Of a stretch of 52,136 bases of DNA, positions 41,953-50,534 are shown one piece after another (the stretch's first letter is position 1; every line of letters begins with the position of its first letter). This stretch comes from Bacteroidota bacterium (GTDB lineage: Bacteria; Bacteroidota; Bacteroidia; Chitinophagales; Chitinophagaceae). Made by a program: the position numbers and the translations under genes. The stretch is from contig JAPLEO010000103.1 of NCBI GenBank assembly GCA_026391125.1, positions 1 to 52,136 on the forward strand, read 5' to 3'. The notes under the pieces are model-generated. The model searched no databases. It had not been told where the DNA came from and saw nothing but the letters and a program-made list of their open reading frames with translations.

Positions 41953-43962
41953 TTATGCTGGATCTACCCATGCACCATGATCCTTCAACAATTGAATCAA
42001 TTCATCAACAGCAATGGCGCTATCAATATTTTTCTTCATGATCTCCTTGCTTTTATACAGCGTAATTTTTCCTGCACCACTTCCAACATAACCAAAATCA
42101 GCGTCTGCCATTTCTCCTGGTCCGTTTACAATACAACCCATGATCGCAATCTTCACACCTTTTAAATGATGCGTAACTTTTCTAATACGAGCAGTAGTTT
42201 CTTGTAGATCAAAAAGTGTTCTGCCACAACTAGGACAGGAAATATATTCTGTTTTAGAGATCCTTGTACGAGTAGCTTGCAAAATGCTGAAAGCCGTACT
42301 ATTACAAAATTGTTCTACACTTCCGTTATTCAAATAGTTTCTACCAGATGCATTGTTGATTGATGCAGTTTCGTATTTAGCTGAAGACAATCCAATACAA
42401 ATACCGTCCCCAAACCCATCCAAGAACAAAGCGCCTGTTTCAGTTGAGAAATGGATCAAGTGTTCATCAGCTGTGTTCCAATTACTTTCTGTGATGAGTA
42501 CCACTGGGTTTTTAATATTTCTGTTCAACAGTTCCAAGAACATTCTGCGTACTGCAGGCATGGCTTGTTGATTGGTACTGCTTAAACAGATCACCACATT
42601 TTTTAGATTCGCTATTTCGTCGAGATAAGTATAATCATTGATCTGTGTAATGTCAGAAAAACAATCAACCATCACAAAATTCATTTCTGGATGTTGATCC
42701 TCCGATTCTAAAAAACCTGCAGCATCAAAAATGGGAAAATACTTTTCTGGTTTCTTTGCTTCAGCAGCTGACACTGGATAGGCAATCACCTTCAAGGTTC
42801 CTGGCAGTTCAAAATCGAGTACTTGGTTCCCAATAAAAATATAATCAGCTGCTGTATCCGCGATATTCCATTTATCTGTATTAGAATTATATTGGTATCC
42901 AACAGCGTTAAGGTCGTCTGCTTTGATAGCAGTTATTTTACTAAGATCAGCCACTACCACGGGTACTTGTTTGCCACCAATATTATTCACAGCAAAACTT
43001 TCCCTTCTTGAATATTGGAATGGATCATAATTAACTTTCTCAATGGGAGGAATGGCATTATTAGCTGGCGCTTTGTCAATTCCTACATACCTTTTTACAA
43101 TGTCTCTACAAACAGGAATTTCAAATTCGGGGTCTTCTGTTAAACTAACTCGTACGGTATCTCCTATTCCATCTTCTAATAAAGTACCAATCCCTGCGGC
43201 ACTTTTAACGCGACCATCTTCGCCATCACCAGCTTCTGTTACACCCAAGTGTAGGGGATAGGATTCACCAAATTCAGCTACCATTTGCTGTATCAGCAAT
43301 CGGTATGCTTGCACCATCACTTGTGGATTGGATGATTTCATGCTCAACACAATATTGTGGTAGCTTTCTCCCCTTGCAATCCTCAAAAATTCCATCGCAC
43401 TTTCCACCATACCCATCGGTGTATCGCCATACCTACTCATGATACGATCACTCAAAGAACCATGATTAGTTCCAATACGCATGGCCGTACCATACTCTTT
43501 GCAAATTTTTACTAGTGGTGTAAACCTTTCTTGAATCCGATCGATCTCTTCTGCATATTCTAGATCGGTATAATCAATTTGTTCAAACTTTTTTTTATCT
43601 ACATAATTCCCTGGATTCACTCGAACTTTTTCGATAATTCTTGCTGCAATTTCTGCCGCGTTCGGGGTAAAATGTATATCGGCAATGAGTGGTGTTGTAT
43701 AGCCTCTTTTTCTTAATTCATTTTTGATGTTCAATAAGTTCTCGGCTTCGAATTTGCTAGGTGCCGTAATACGCACTAATTCTGCACCTGCTTCAATACA
43801 TCGAATAGTTTGCTCAACAGTAGCAATCGTATTCATGGTATCGGTAGTGGTCATGGTTTGAATTCGAATAGGGTGAAAGTTTCCTAATGAAAGGTCACCA
43901 ACTTTCACTTCTCTCGTTGCCAATCGGGCTATTTGCGTAAGCGAATTACAATACAATTGCAT
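41953..43962 (-). CDS. ispG: 4-Hydroxy-3-methylbut-2-enyl diphosphate synthase, large form
   Basis: A 669-residue IspG of the three-domain type found in Bacteroidota, Chlamydia and plants. The N-terminal TIM barrel (about 1-290: IQTMTTTDTMNTIATVEQ, PLIADIHFTPNAA, RIGTNHGSLSDRI) is followed by an inserted A* domain (about 290-560), then the 4Fe-4S domain with ISCPSCGRTLFDLQ (two Cys) and MGCIVNGPGEMADADFGYVG (third Cys). It reduces MEcPP to HMBPP in the MEP isoprenoid pathway. Small bacterial IspG is about 370 residues, so the extra length is the insert. It lies 47 bp downstream of the class D beta-lactamase gene. Confidence 0.96.
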   Translation of the reverse strand: MQLYCNSLTQIARLATREVKVGDLSLGNFHPIRIQTMTTTDTMNTIATVEQTIRCIEAGAELVRITAPSKFEAENLLNIKNELRKRGYTTPLIADIHFTPNAAEIAARIIEKVRVNPGNYVDKKKFEQIDYTDLEYAEEIDRIQERFTPLVKICKEYGTAMRIGTNHGSLSDRIMSRYGDTPMGMVESAMEFLRIARGESYHNIVLSMKSSNPQVMVQAYRLLIQQMVAEFGESYPLHLGVTEAGDGEDGRVKSAAGIGTLLEDGIGDTVRVSLTEDPEFEIPVCRDIVKRYVGIDKAPANNAIPPIEKVNYDPFQYSRRESFAVNNIGGKQVPVVVADLSKITAIKADDLNAVGYQYNSNTDKWNIADTAADYIFIGNQVLDFELPGTLKVIAYPVSAAEAKKPEKYFPIFDAAGFLESEDQHPEMNFVMVDCFSDITQINDYTYLDEIANLKNVVICLSSTNQQAMPAVRRMFLELLNRNIKNPVVLITESNWNTADEHLIHFSTETGALFLDGFGDGICIGLSSAKYETASINNASGRNYLNNGSVEQFCNSTAFSILQATRTRISKTEYISCPSCGRTLFDLQETTARIRKVTHHLKGVKIAIMGCIVNGPGEMADADFGYVGSGAGKITLYKSKEIMKKNIDSAIAVDELIQLLKDHGAWVDPA

Positions 43963-44009
43963 AATAGAAATATGTGTTACAAATCTAACAGTAAATTGCT
44001 GGAAAGGTT

Positions 44010-44840
44010 CTAACGTTTCCCTTCTAAAAACCCTTGTTGTTTTAAGATCGATTTCAAAAGGTCTAAACGGAAGCTCATGATATTCGCTTCAGGTTTCCCT
44101 TCCATATTCATGACAAAGAAATATGGGTGGCGATTTTCTTCAACCCAACCTACGATCCAACATAGGGTTTTACCATTCTCTAAAGTTCCAGTACCGGTTT
44201 TATAGGCTAATTTAAAGTTGGCATTCTCTTCTTGTACCATCACTTTTTTAACAATATCCTGGGTACGTTTTTGGAAAGGCAGTTGATTGAAGTATAGCTT
44301 TTTTACAAATCCCATTTCTTCATCAGCCGTGATCTTTAAAGTATTGTCTAACCAAAATCGATCGATGGGAGAAACAATCTTTTTGCTTCCATATTTTAAA
44401 CTATCTAACCAAAACTGCATGGTGTCTTTACCGATCCTTCTTGCTACTTCCTGATAATATGGCAAGGCCGATCTTTTGAAGGCTTCCTCCATGGTGAGGT
44501 CTTTGTTCCAGGTCTTGGTACTATCACCCATTGGAAACGGACGAACAATGCCATCCCACTTGATGATCATTTTCTCGTTTACGATCCTACCAGTTTCAAT
44601 CCCTATCAAGGAGTTAACAATTTTAAAAGTAGATGCTGGGAGGTATGCAGAATCCCTGAAGCGAGCCATATTATGGATCACGAACTGACCACTTCCATTT
44701 TCATACAATCCAAAAGTTCCTACCACAGCCTTTTCATCAAAGAAATGTTGTAGGTCTTTATCAATTTTTACATTATTAGGTGAGCAGGCAGAAAAAACGA
44801 CCAGTATAGGCAGAATCAACCCAGAAAAAATAGCACGCAT
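44010..44840 (-). CDS. Class D (OXA-type) beta-lactamase, lipoprotein
   Basis: A 276-residue secreted protein with lipobox FSAC (Cys19). The class D motifs are in order: STFK with nucleophile Ser70 and Lys73 (to be carboxylated), SAL (124-126, usually SxV), YGS (150-152, usually YGN), and KTGTG (214-218). PASTFKIVNSLIGIETG and the ARRIG helix also fit OXA enzymes. The two substitutions mark it as a divergent member; activity needs testing. It is followed 47 bp on by ispG, and no mobile-element sequence lies nearby, so it looks like an intrinsic chromosomal gene. Confidence 0.9.
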   Translation of the reverse strand: MRAIFSGLILPILVVFSACSPNNVKIDKDLQHFFDEKAVVGTFGLYENGSGQFVIHNMARFRDSAYLPASTFKIVNSLIGIETGRIVNEKMIIKWDGIVRPFPMGDSTKTWNKDLTMEEAFKRSALPYYQEVARRIGKDTMQFWLDSLKYGSKKIVSPIDRFWLDNTLKITADEEMGFVKKLYFNQLPFQKRTQDIVKKVMVQEENANFKLAYKTGTGTLENGKTLCWIVGWVEENRHPYFFVMNMEGKPEANIMSFRLDLLKSILKQQGFLEGKR

Positions 44841-44858
44841 AATTGTGATTTAAGGGTG

Positions 44859-44866
44859 CAAAGTTA
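44859..44866 (-). promoter_or_regulatory. -7 box of the class D beta-lactamase gene
   Basis: CAAAGTTA on the plus strand reads TAACTTTG on the minus strand, an exact consensus match, 18 bp before ATG 44840. It may serve the run bla-ispG-nadB-acyltransferase. Confidence 0.45.
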
Positions 44867-44913
44867 GCCCAAAAAAATTGTAGAATAGCGTTAACTAACC
44901 ATCGAGTCAGCAA

Positions 44914-47295
44914 CTATTTAGGGGCTGTGTCTTCTAATAAGAAAGATTTATACTTATTATATAAAAATGAAATAATTAAAAGCAATATGCCAAGGGATAC
45001 AAATACAATTGTCTTTTGGATAGTTTCTAATCGAGACGTATCATACAAGAATAGTTTTATAAGCGTAATAGAAAATAAAACAATTGCCATAACACGTAAA
45101 TGTTTTTGCTTTTTTGATATTCCCAATATGATCAAAACCAACGAATAAATTCCCCAGAGAATACTTAGGCTTAGGTTACCAGAAGATGGGTTGCCGGTCA
45201 TTTCAAAATAAATATGTTTGAGTTGAAAACTAGCAATAGCAAAAATATAAGTATGCAATACCAGATCAAAGGCCAATCTTAAATCTAAAATAGTTGGTTG
45301 AATAAATGTTTGTTTGAAATATTGATGAATGGAAAAGATCAATAAAAACCCAGCAGCAAAATTGAGATATCTGAGATAGGAACTAAATCCACTATTAAAT
45401 AATGAAAGGGCATTTGTAGGAAGAAAATTACTATCCTGTATTTCGTTTAGCGTTAGACAGCCAAATGTGATGAAAAATAATAGGGTGGCAATGCTAAAAG
45501 CTATATTCAGCCATCCTAGGTGATAGTTTTTCATTTTTCGCATGTTCAAAAAAGCCATTAGAACAAAATAGATCATGCTATAAAAGAATAACCAAATGCT
45601 TTTGAAATCATCAAATACTTTGATTGACCTTTCTGTATCTGGATCAACATTCAAAAGGCTATATGTCTGATTTACCTGTACCGATAGTTGATTCCAATAA
45701 CTTGAAATTTCTAACATGCCAATACAAAATGTGGTAATTATTAAGATAACTGGAAGAAAATAATCGAAAATTTCGCTTAAAGATATTGGCTCAAATAAGG
45801 GCGAGTCTCTTTTATAACTTTCTTTAATATAATTCATAAATACTAATGCCCCGATATAGATAATAGTAGTAAGAAAATAAATATTAAAAATTGGATTGAT
45901 CTGCACAGAATTGATAAAATTATTTACAGAACTGTAACCGGTATTCCACACATGCAGAAGACTTAAAAATGAAATTACAAGAACTGGATAGCTCATGGAT
46001 TCATAAAATTTGATTTTCTGAGTCCTTCCAATCCAAAATAAAATAGCACATTCACCAATCCAAAATAAGGTTACCCAATGTGCATGAAACTGAACAGGGA
46101 TCGTAATTGTGATGAATGTTAGAAAAAGTCCTACCAGTAAATAATATAAATTTTGATCAGCCTCTTTTTGCTTTTTAACAATGTTAGCCACTAAGAAATG
46201 AATCAAGGCTACACATATGGTAAATAACCCTAAAAATTTATTAGCCTCAACATTTCGATCAATGATACTATATGCTAAATAATAATAGACAAATGTATTG
46301 GCTAACAAAATGATGATATCAGCTCTTGTGAATTTTTCAAACTTAAATAGTTTATAGCTGATCAACATTGCATAAAAAAGCAAGAAAAAGAGCGTTAGAA
46401 AACCAAAAGTTGCTAGGAAATTAGATTGATCACTATAAGAATCTAATTGCCAGCTTGCATAGATAAACCAAGTGACTATAAAGGAAGCATAATTTAGATG
46501 CTTCCAATATTTTTTAAACGCAATCACAAGGATGCCACAATTGATGATGGCGATATAACCAAAAAGAATAAATGGATTCCCAGATTTATCTCCGATTAAA
46601 AAAGGCACTGCATAGGCACCTACCAATCCTATATGAGCAACAATTTGCAGATCGTATTGAATCGCCGTAAATACACCATACACAGTAAACAGCAGCATCA
46701 GTATAAACGTTACTGACTGAGGAATCAAATGATAAAAATCGTAGGCGGCAAAACTGATAAAATAAAATATGGCGATTGCTCCACTTGATAGTACAGCACT
46801 AAATCCACTATACTTTTCTTTGAGCTTATAACCAAAACCAAGTAATCCCGCACCTAGTAGGTAACCTAGAATGATTCTGAAAGTGGGACTAATTAGGTCA
46901 TGTTCAATAGAATAATTAACCCCAATCGCAACCCCAATAATAAGAATCGCAATTCCAATTTTATTGATGAGGTTTTCGCCAATAAATTTTTCTAGGTCAG
47001 ACTTTTGCTTGGGTGCAAAAATTTTTTCAATGGGCGATTTCTCCGCTTGCTTTTGTTTGTACGAGTCAAAAATCTCGATAATATTTTGCGGTATAGCTTC
47101 TGTCAACGTTTCCTTAATAGGATCTGCTACTTTTGCTACTTGATCTTCTATAATCTCCTCTTTGAATTGTGCAGATTGCAGCGCTTTTACTTGATTACGC
47201 AAGAAGATCACTTCGTTTTCAAAAGTAGATTGCTGCTTTACTAACGCCTCCAATCTTTCAAGAAGTTGGGCAATTTGTGATGAACGATCAGACAT
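44914..47295 (-). CDS. DUF2339 polytopic membrane protein
   Basis: A 793-residue protein. A coiled N-terminal segment (about 5-50, QIAQLLERLEALVKQQSTFENEVIFLRNQVKALQ) and a charged linker are followed by roughly twenty hydrophobic helices from about 110 to 785. The first membrane part, GENLINKIGIAILIIGVAIGVNYSIEHDLISPTFRIILGYLLGAGLLGFGYKL, is the DUF2339 signature; the family's role is unknown, though cell-envelope functions have been suggested for it. It begins 16 bp after kbl and probably shares its transcript. Confidence 0.85.
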   Translation of the reverse strand: MSDRSSQIAQLLERLEALVKQQSTFENEVIFLRNQVKALQSAQFKEEIIEDQVAKVADPIKETLTEAIPQNIIEIFDSYKQKQAEKSPIEKIFAPKQKSDLEKFIGENLINKIGIAILIIGVAIGVNYSIEHDLISPTFRIILGYLLGAGLLGFGYKLKEKYSGFSAVLSSGAIAIFYFISFAAYDFYHLIPQSVTFILMLLFTVYGVFTAIQYDLQIVAHIGLVGAYAVPFLIGDKSGNPFILFGYIAIINCGILVIAFKKYWKHLNYASFIVTWFIYASWQLDSYSDQSNFLATFGFLTLFFLLFYAMLISYKLFKFEKFTRADIIILLANTFVYYYLAYSIIDRNVEANKFLGLFTICVALIHFLVANIVKKQKEADQNLYYLLVGLFLTFITITIPVQFHAHWVTLFWIGECAILFWIGRTQKIKFYESMSYPVLVISFLSLLHVWNTGYSSVNNFINSVQINPIFNIYFLTTIIYIGALVFMNYIKESYKRDSPLFEPISLSEIFDYFLPVILIITTFCIGMLEISSYWNQLSVQVNQTYSLLNVDPDTERSIKVFDDFKSIWLFFYSMIYFVLMAFLNMRKMKNYHLGWLNIAFSIATLLFFITFGCLTLNEIQDSNFLPTNALSLFNSGFSSYLRYLNFAAGFLLIFSIHQYFKQTFIQPTILDLRLAFDLVLHTYIFAIASFQLKHIYFEMTGNPSSGNLSLSILWGIYSLVLIILGISKKQKHLRVMAIVLFSITLIKLFLYDTSRLETIQKTIVFVSLGILLLIISFLYNKYKSFLLEDTAPK

Positions 47296-47311
47296 AGGGG
47301 AAGATTATATG

Positions 47312-48499
47312 TTATTTAATCACTGCCAACTCCTTACCTACTTTAGTAAATGCGGCAATTGCTTTATCTAAGTGTGCTTTTGTATGGGCAGCACTTAATT
47401 GAACTCGAATCCGGGCAAGTCCCTTCGCAACTACAGGATAGAAGAACCCAATCACATAAACGCCCTCTTCTAAAAGTGAAGCTGCAAATTTTTGTGCCAC
47501 GGTTGCTTCATACAACATGATTGGAACAATTGGATGATCACCCGGTTTAATATCAAATCCAGCTTCCGTCATTTTTGTTCTGAAATATTGGGTATTGAAC
47601 TCCAATTGATCTCTAAGCTCAGTTGTTTCAGTTAACATGTCTAATACAGCTATCGATGCCCCTACAATGCTTGGTGCCACTGTGTTTGAAAACAAATAAG
47701 GTCTACTTCTCTGGCGCAACATTTCAATCACTTCTTTTTTGCCCGATGTAAATCCACCACTCGCACCACCTAAAGCTTTTCCCAAAGTACCTGTAATGAT
47801 ATCGATCCTCCCCATCACTCCACGATACTCGTGTGTTCCTCTGCCTGTTTTACCAAGAAATCCTGAAGAATGGCATTCGTCTACCATTACAATAGCGTCG
47901 TATTTATCAGCTAGGTCACAGATCTTATCCAATTGGGCAATGGTACCATCCATGCTAAATGAACCATCGGTAACAATGATCCTATTTCTTAAAGTAGCTG
48001 TTTCTTTTAGTTTCTCTTCCAGATCAGCCATATTATTATGCTCATATCTAAAACGTTGTGCCTTACACAAGCGTACTCCATCAATAATGGAAGCATGATT
48101 CAAAGAATCGCTGATAATTGCATCTTGTTCATTGAATAAAGGTTCGAATACTCCTCCATTGGCATCGAATGCTGCAGCATACAAAATGGTATCTTCTGTA
48201 CCTAAAAAGTCTGCGATTTTCTTTTCCAACTCTTTATGAATATCCTGTGTACCACAAATGAACCGAACACTACTCATCCCATATCCATGTGTTTCTATCG
48301 CTTTATGTGCTGCTTCAATCACTTTTGGATGTGATGAAAGTCCGAGGTAATTGTTTGCGCAGAAATTTAAAACGGTCTTTCCGTTCACAGTTATTTCCGG
48401 ACCCTGCTCACTAGTAATGATGCGCTCGCGTTTAAACAACCCTGCTGCATCAATTTCAGCAACTTCTTCTTGGATACGTTTTATAAAATTCTGGTTCAT
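47312..48499 (-). CDS. kbl: Glycine C-acetyltransferase (2-amino-3-ketobutyrate CoA ligase)
   Basis: A 395-residue PLP enzyme of the alpha-oxoamine synthase family. The N-terminal FCANNYLGLSSHPKV, SVRFICGTQDIHKELE, VMVDECHSSGFLGKTGRGT, and the PLP-lysine region GTLGKALGGASGGF (Lys near 244) are closest to Kbl rather than to BioF or KAS enzymes. It cleaves 2-amino-3-ketobutyrate with CoA to glycine and acetyl-CoA in threonine breakdown. Threonine dehydrogenase is not adjacent. The promoter at 48519-48548 contains a palindrome in its spacer; DUF2339 follows 16 bp downstream. Confidence 0.92.
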   Translation of the reverse strand: MNQNFIKRIQEEVAEIDAAGLFKRERIITSEQGPEITVNGKTVLNFCANNYLGLSSHPKVIEAAHKAIETHGYGMSSVRFICGTQDIHKELEKKIADFLGTEDTILYAAAFDANGGVFEPLFNEQDAIISDSLNHASIIDGVRLCKAQRFRYEHNNMADLEEKLKETATLRNRIIVTDGSFSMDGTIAQLDKICDLADKYDAIVMVDECHSSGFLGKTGRGTHEYRGVMGRIDIITGTLGKALGGASGGFTSGKKEVIEMLRQRSRPYLFSNTVAPSIVGASIAVLDMLTETTELRDQLEFNTQYFRTKMTEAGFDIKPGDHPIVPIMLYEATVAQKFAASLLEEGVYVIGFFYPVVAKGLARIRVQLSAAHTKAHLDKAIAAFTKVGKELAVIK

Positions 48500-48518
48500 A
48501 CTGATATAGTTTGGGCTT

Positions 48519-48548
48519 CAAAGGTAAGGGAGTATAGTATACGCCAAA
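48519..48548 (-). promoter_or_regulatory. kbl promoter with GTATAGTATAC palindrome in the spacer
   Basis: On the minus strand TTTGG (48544-48548) and TACCTTTG (48519-48526) form a consensus -33/-7 pair with about 17-18 bp between them. The 11-bp inverted repeat GTATAGTATAC (48532-48542) sits inside that spacer, a usual place for a repressor to bind. ATG 48499 is 19 bp beyond the -7 box. Confidence 0.55.
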
Positions 48549-48624
48549 GCCAAAAAACGACGCCTTTATCTGTTAAATATTGAACCAATTAAAGAAAACC
48601 ATTTAGTAGAATAATAAAGCCCTT

Positions 48625-48632
48625 TACCTTTG
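48625..48632 (+). promoter_or_regulatory. -7 box of the GH53 gene
   Basis: TACCTTTG is an exact match, 4 bp before ATG 48637. TTTAG near 48602-48606 gives a 18-bp spaced -33-like element. A leaderless message is likely. Confidence 0.5.
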
Positions 48633-48636
48633 CACC

Positions 48637-49800
48637 ATGAAGCGTTTTTGGTTAGGGATTTTTAGTTTAATCATGTTGGTTTCTTGTAGCAAATCCACAG
48701 GTTCAGATCCTGTTACCCCTCCCATCACGCCCATCATACCCACTCCGCCTACTCCTCCAACAACTACGCCTTTAAATTCCGACTTTATTAGAGGTGCTGA
48801 CTTATCATTTACTCCTGAAATAGTAGCCGCAGGTACTGTTTTTAAAGACAATAATCAAACAAAAGATCTTTTACAGATCTTTAAAGACAAAGGTATTAAT
48901 ACGATCCGGCTTCGCGTTTGGCATACGCCTGTTGATACACATTCTAGTTTGACTGAAGTATTGGAATTCGCGAAAAGCTTAAATGCAAAGGGTTTCAGTA
49001 TTTGGCTCGATATTCATTATTCAGATACCTGGGCCGACCCTGGCAATCAAACCAAACCCGCGGCCTGGAAAAATGCTAGTTTGTCTGTACTTAAAGACAG
49101 TATTTATCAATATACCAGCAATACGGTACAAGCATTTAAATCTGCTGGCATTACTTTGAAAATTGTTCAAATTGGAAATGAAACCAATAGTGGTTTTTTA
49201 TGGGATCTTGGTAAAGTGGGTGGAACATTCGATACTAACTGGGGTAACTATGCATTACTATTAAAAGAAGGTCTCAGAGCAGTGAAAGACGTGAGTAGTA
49301 GCACAAAAACCATGTTACATGTTGCAGGATTTGATGCAGCTGATTGGTTCTTTAGCAATATTAGTGCTCAGTCTGTAAGCTTTGATTATATAGGCTTAAG
49401 CTATTATCCTATATGGCATGGTAAAAGTTTAGATGCATTACAAACATCACTCACCAGCTTGATCAATAAATACCAGAAACCAATCATCATCGCAGAAACA
49501 TCTTACCCCTTTTCTTTAGGATGGAACGATTATACTAATAATGTTGTTGGAAATACTTCTCAATTAATTCCAGCATATGATGCAACTCCTGACGGACAAA
49601 ACGCATACACCAAAGCTCTTTTCGAAGTGATGCGAAAATTACCAAGTCAGCAGGGAATGGGCATTTGTTGGTGGGCACCTGATTGGGTTAGCTTCAAGGG
49701 TAGTACTGCTACCAATGGTTCAAATGCAGAGAACTTAACTCTTTTCGATTTCAATAATAATGCACTTCCTGCACTTACCAGCTTAGGAACTTATCAATAA
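48637..49800 (+). CDS. GH53 endo-beta-1,4-galactanase, lipoprotein
   Basis: A 387-residue secreted enzyme with lipobox LVSC (Cys17), a Pro/Thr-rich linker (about 24-46) and a GH53 barrel (about 50-385). Family features are FIRGADLSFTPEI, NTIRLRVWHTP, WLDIHYSDTWADPG, the acid/base Glu in QIGNETNSGF, and the nucleophile Glu in IIAETSYPF. It cleaves the beta-1,4-galactan of arabinogalactan I and pectin side chains. The lipid anchor would place it on the cell surface. No SusC/SusD pair or other polysaccharide genes flank it, so it is an isolated enzyme. Confidence 0.93.
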   Translation: MKRFWLGIFSLIMLVSCSKSTGSDPVTPPITPIIPTPPTPPTTTPLNSDFIRGADLSFTPEIVAAGTVFKDNNQTKDLLQIFKDKGINTIRLRVWHTPVDTHSSLTEVLEFAKSLNAKGFSIWLDIHYSDTWADPGNQTKPAAWKNASLSVLKDSIYQYTSNTVQAFKSAGITLKIVQIGNETNSGFLWDLGKVGGTFDTNWGNYALLLKEGLRAVKDVSSSTKTMLHVAGFDAADWFFSNISAQSVSFDYIGLSYYPIWHGKSLDALQTSLTSLINKYQKPIIIAETSYPFSLGWNDYTNNVVGNTSQLIPAYDATPDGQNAYTKALFEVMRKLPSQQGMGICWWAPDWVSFKGSTATNGSNAENLTLFDFNNNALPALTSLGTYQ

Positions 49801-49811
49801 AAAAATAGCCA

Positions 49812-49826
49812 TCCCTTAGGAAGGGA
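49812..49826. terminator. Short hairpin between convergent genes
   Basis: TCCCTT (49812-49817) pairs with AAGGGA (49821-49826) over a 3-nt loop, 12 bp after the GH53 stop. A weak terminator at best; an AGGACAATT-like direct repeat follows. Confidence 0.35.
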
Positions 49827-49847
49827 CAATTTTCCGAAATAGGACAA

Positions 49848-50534
49848 TTATTCTCGCACAAACCGATAGCCAACACCCTTAATAGTCATTATTTCTAGAT
49901 TGGAATCTTCCTTTAAATAACTCCTGATCTTAGTGATATACACGTCTAGGTTTCTGCTATTGAAGAAACTATCGTTGCCCCAGATATGGTTCAACAATTC
50001 TCTTCTGTCGATGATGGTATTACTATTTAGGTATAAGTATTTCAACAACTCAGCTTCACGATAAGATAATTTTTTATCAATCGTTCCTAATCGAAGAACT
50101 TGCTTATTAACGTGAAAATGATAGTTCCCAATTTGAATGGTTTCACCCATCTTAACAATTGGCTCTTCCTTTTTAACGCGTAAGGCATTTTCGATTCTAA
50201 CAATCAGCTCTTCCATGCTAAACGGCTTTCTGATATAATCATTACCTCCAATTTTAAAACCGTGCACCAAATCTTCAGTCTGCGTTTTAGCGGTTAAAAA
50301 CAGAATGGGAATATCATCGTTGATCTTTCGGATATCTTCTGCAATTTCAAATCCACTTCTATGTGGTAGCATTACATCTAGTATACAAATGTCGGGCTGC
50401 TCATCTTCAAAACTGCGCATTACATCTGCGCCATCAGTTTCCATGACTACCTCAAAACCACGACTCTCTAATGTTTCCTTTACAATCTTACCAAGGAATA
50501 ATTCATCTTCTACATACAATACTTTGATACTCAT
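49848..50534 (-). CDS. OmpR/PhoB-family response regulator
   Basis: A 228-residue regulator. The receiver domain (1-120) has VEDELFLGK, phospho-acceptor Asp in CILDVMLPHRSG, Thr in LFLTAKTQ and Lys in RKPFS. A C-terminal winged-helix domain (about 130-226) ends in ITKIRSYLKEDSNLEIMTIKGVGYRFV, the trans_reg_C signature. Its start overlaps the stop of the kinase gene by 4 bp (ATGA), so the two are translationally coupled and cognate. Confidence 0.95.
   Translation of the reverse strand: MSIKVLYVEDELFLGKIVKETLESRGFEVVMETDGADVMRSFEDEQPDICILDVMLPHRSGFEIAEDIRKINDDIPILFLTAKTQTEDLVHGFKIGGNDYIRKPFSMEELIVRIENALRVKKEEPIVKMGETIQIGNYHFHVNKQVLRLGTIDKKLSYREAELLKYLYLNSNTIIDRRELLNHIWGNDSFFNSRNLDVYITKIRSYLKEDSNLEIMTIKGVGYRFVRE

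Noticed and set aside
44010..44840. Acquired resistance cassette
   Set aside because: No integrase, attC, insertion sequence or composition shift is visible around the beta-lactamase gene.
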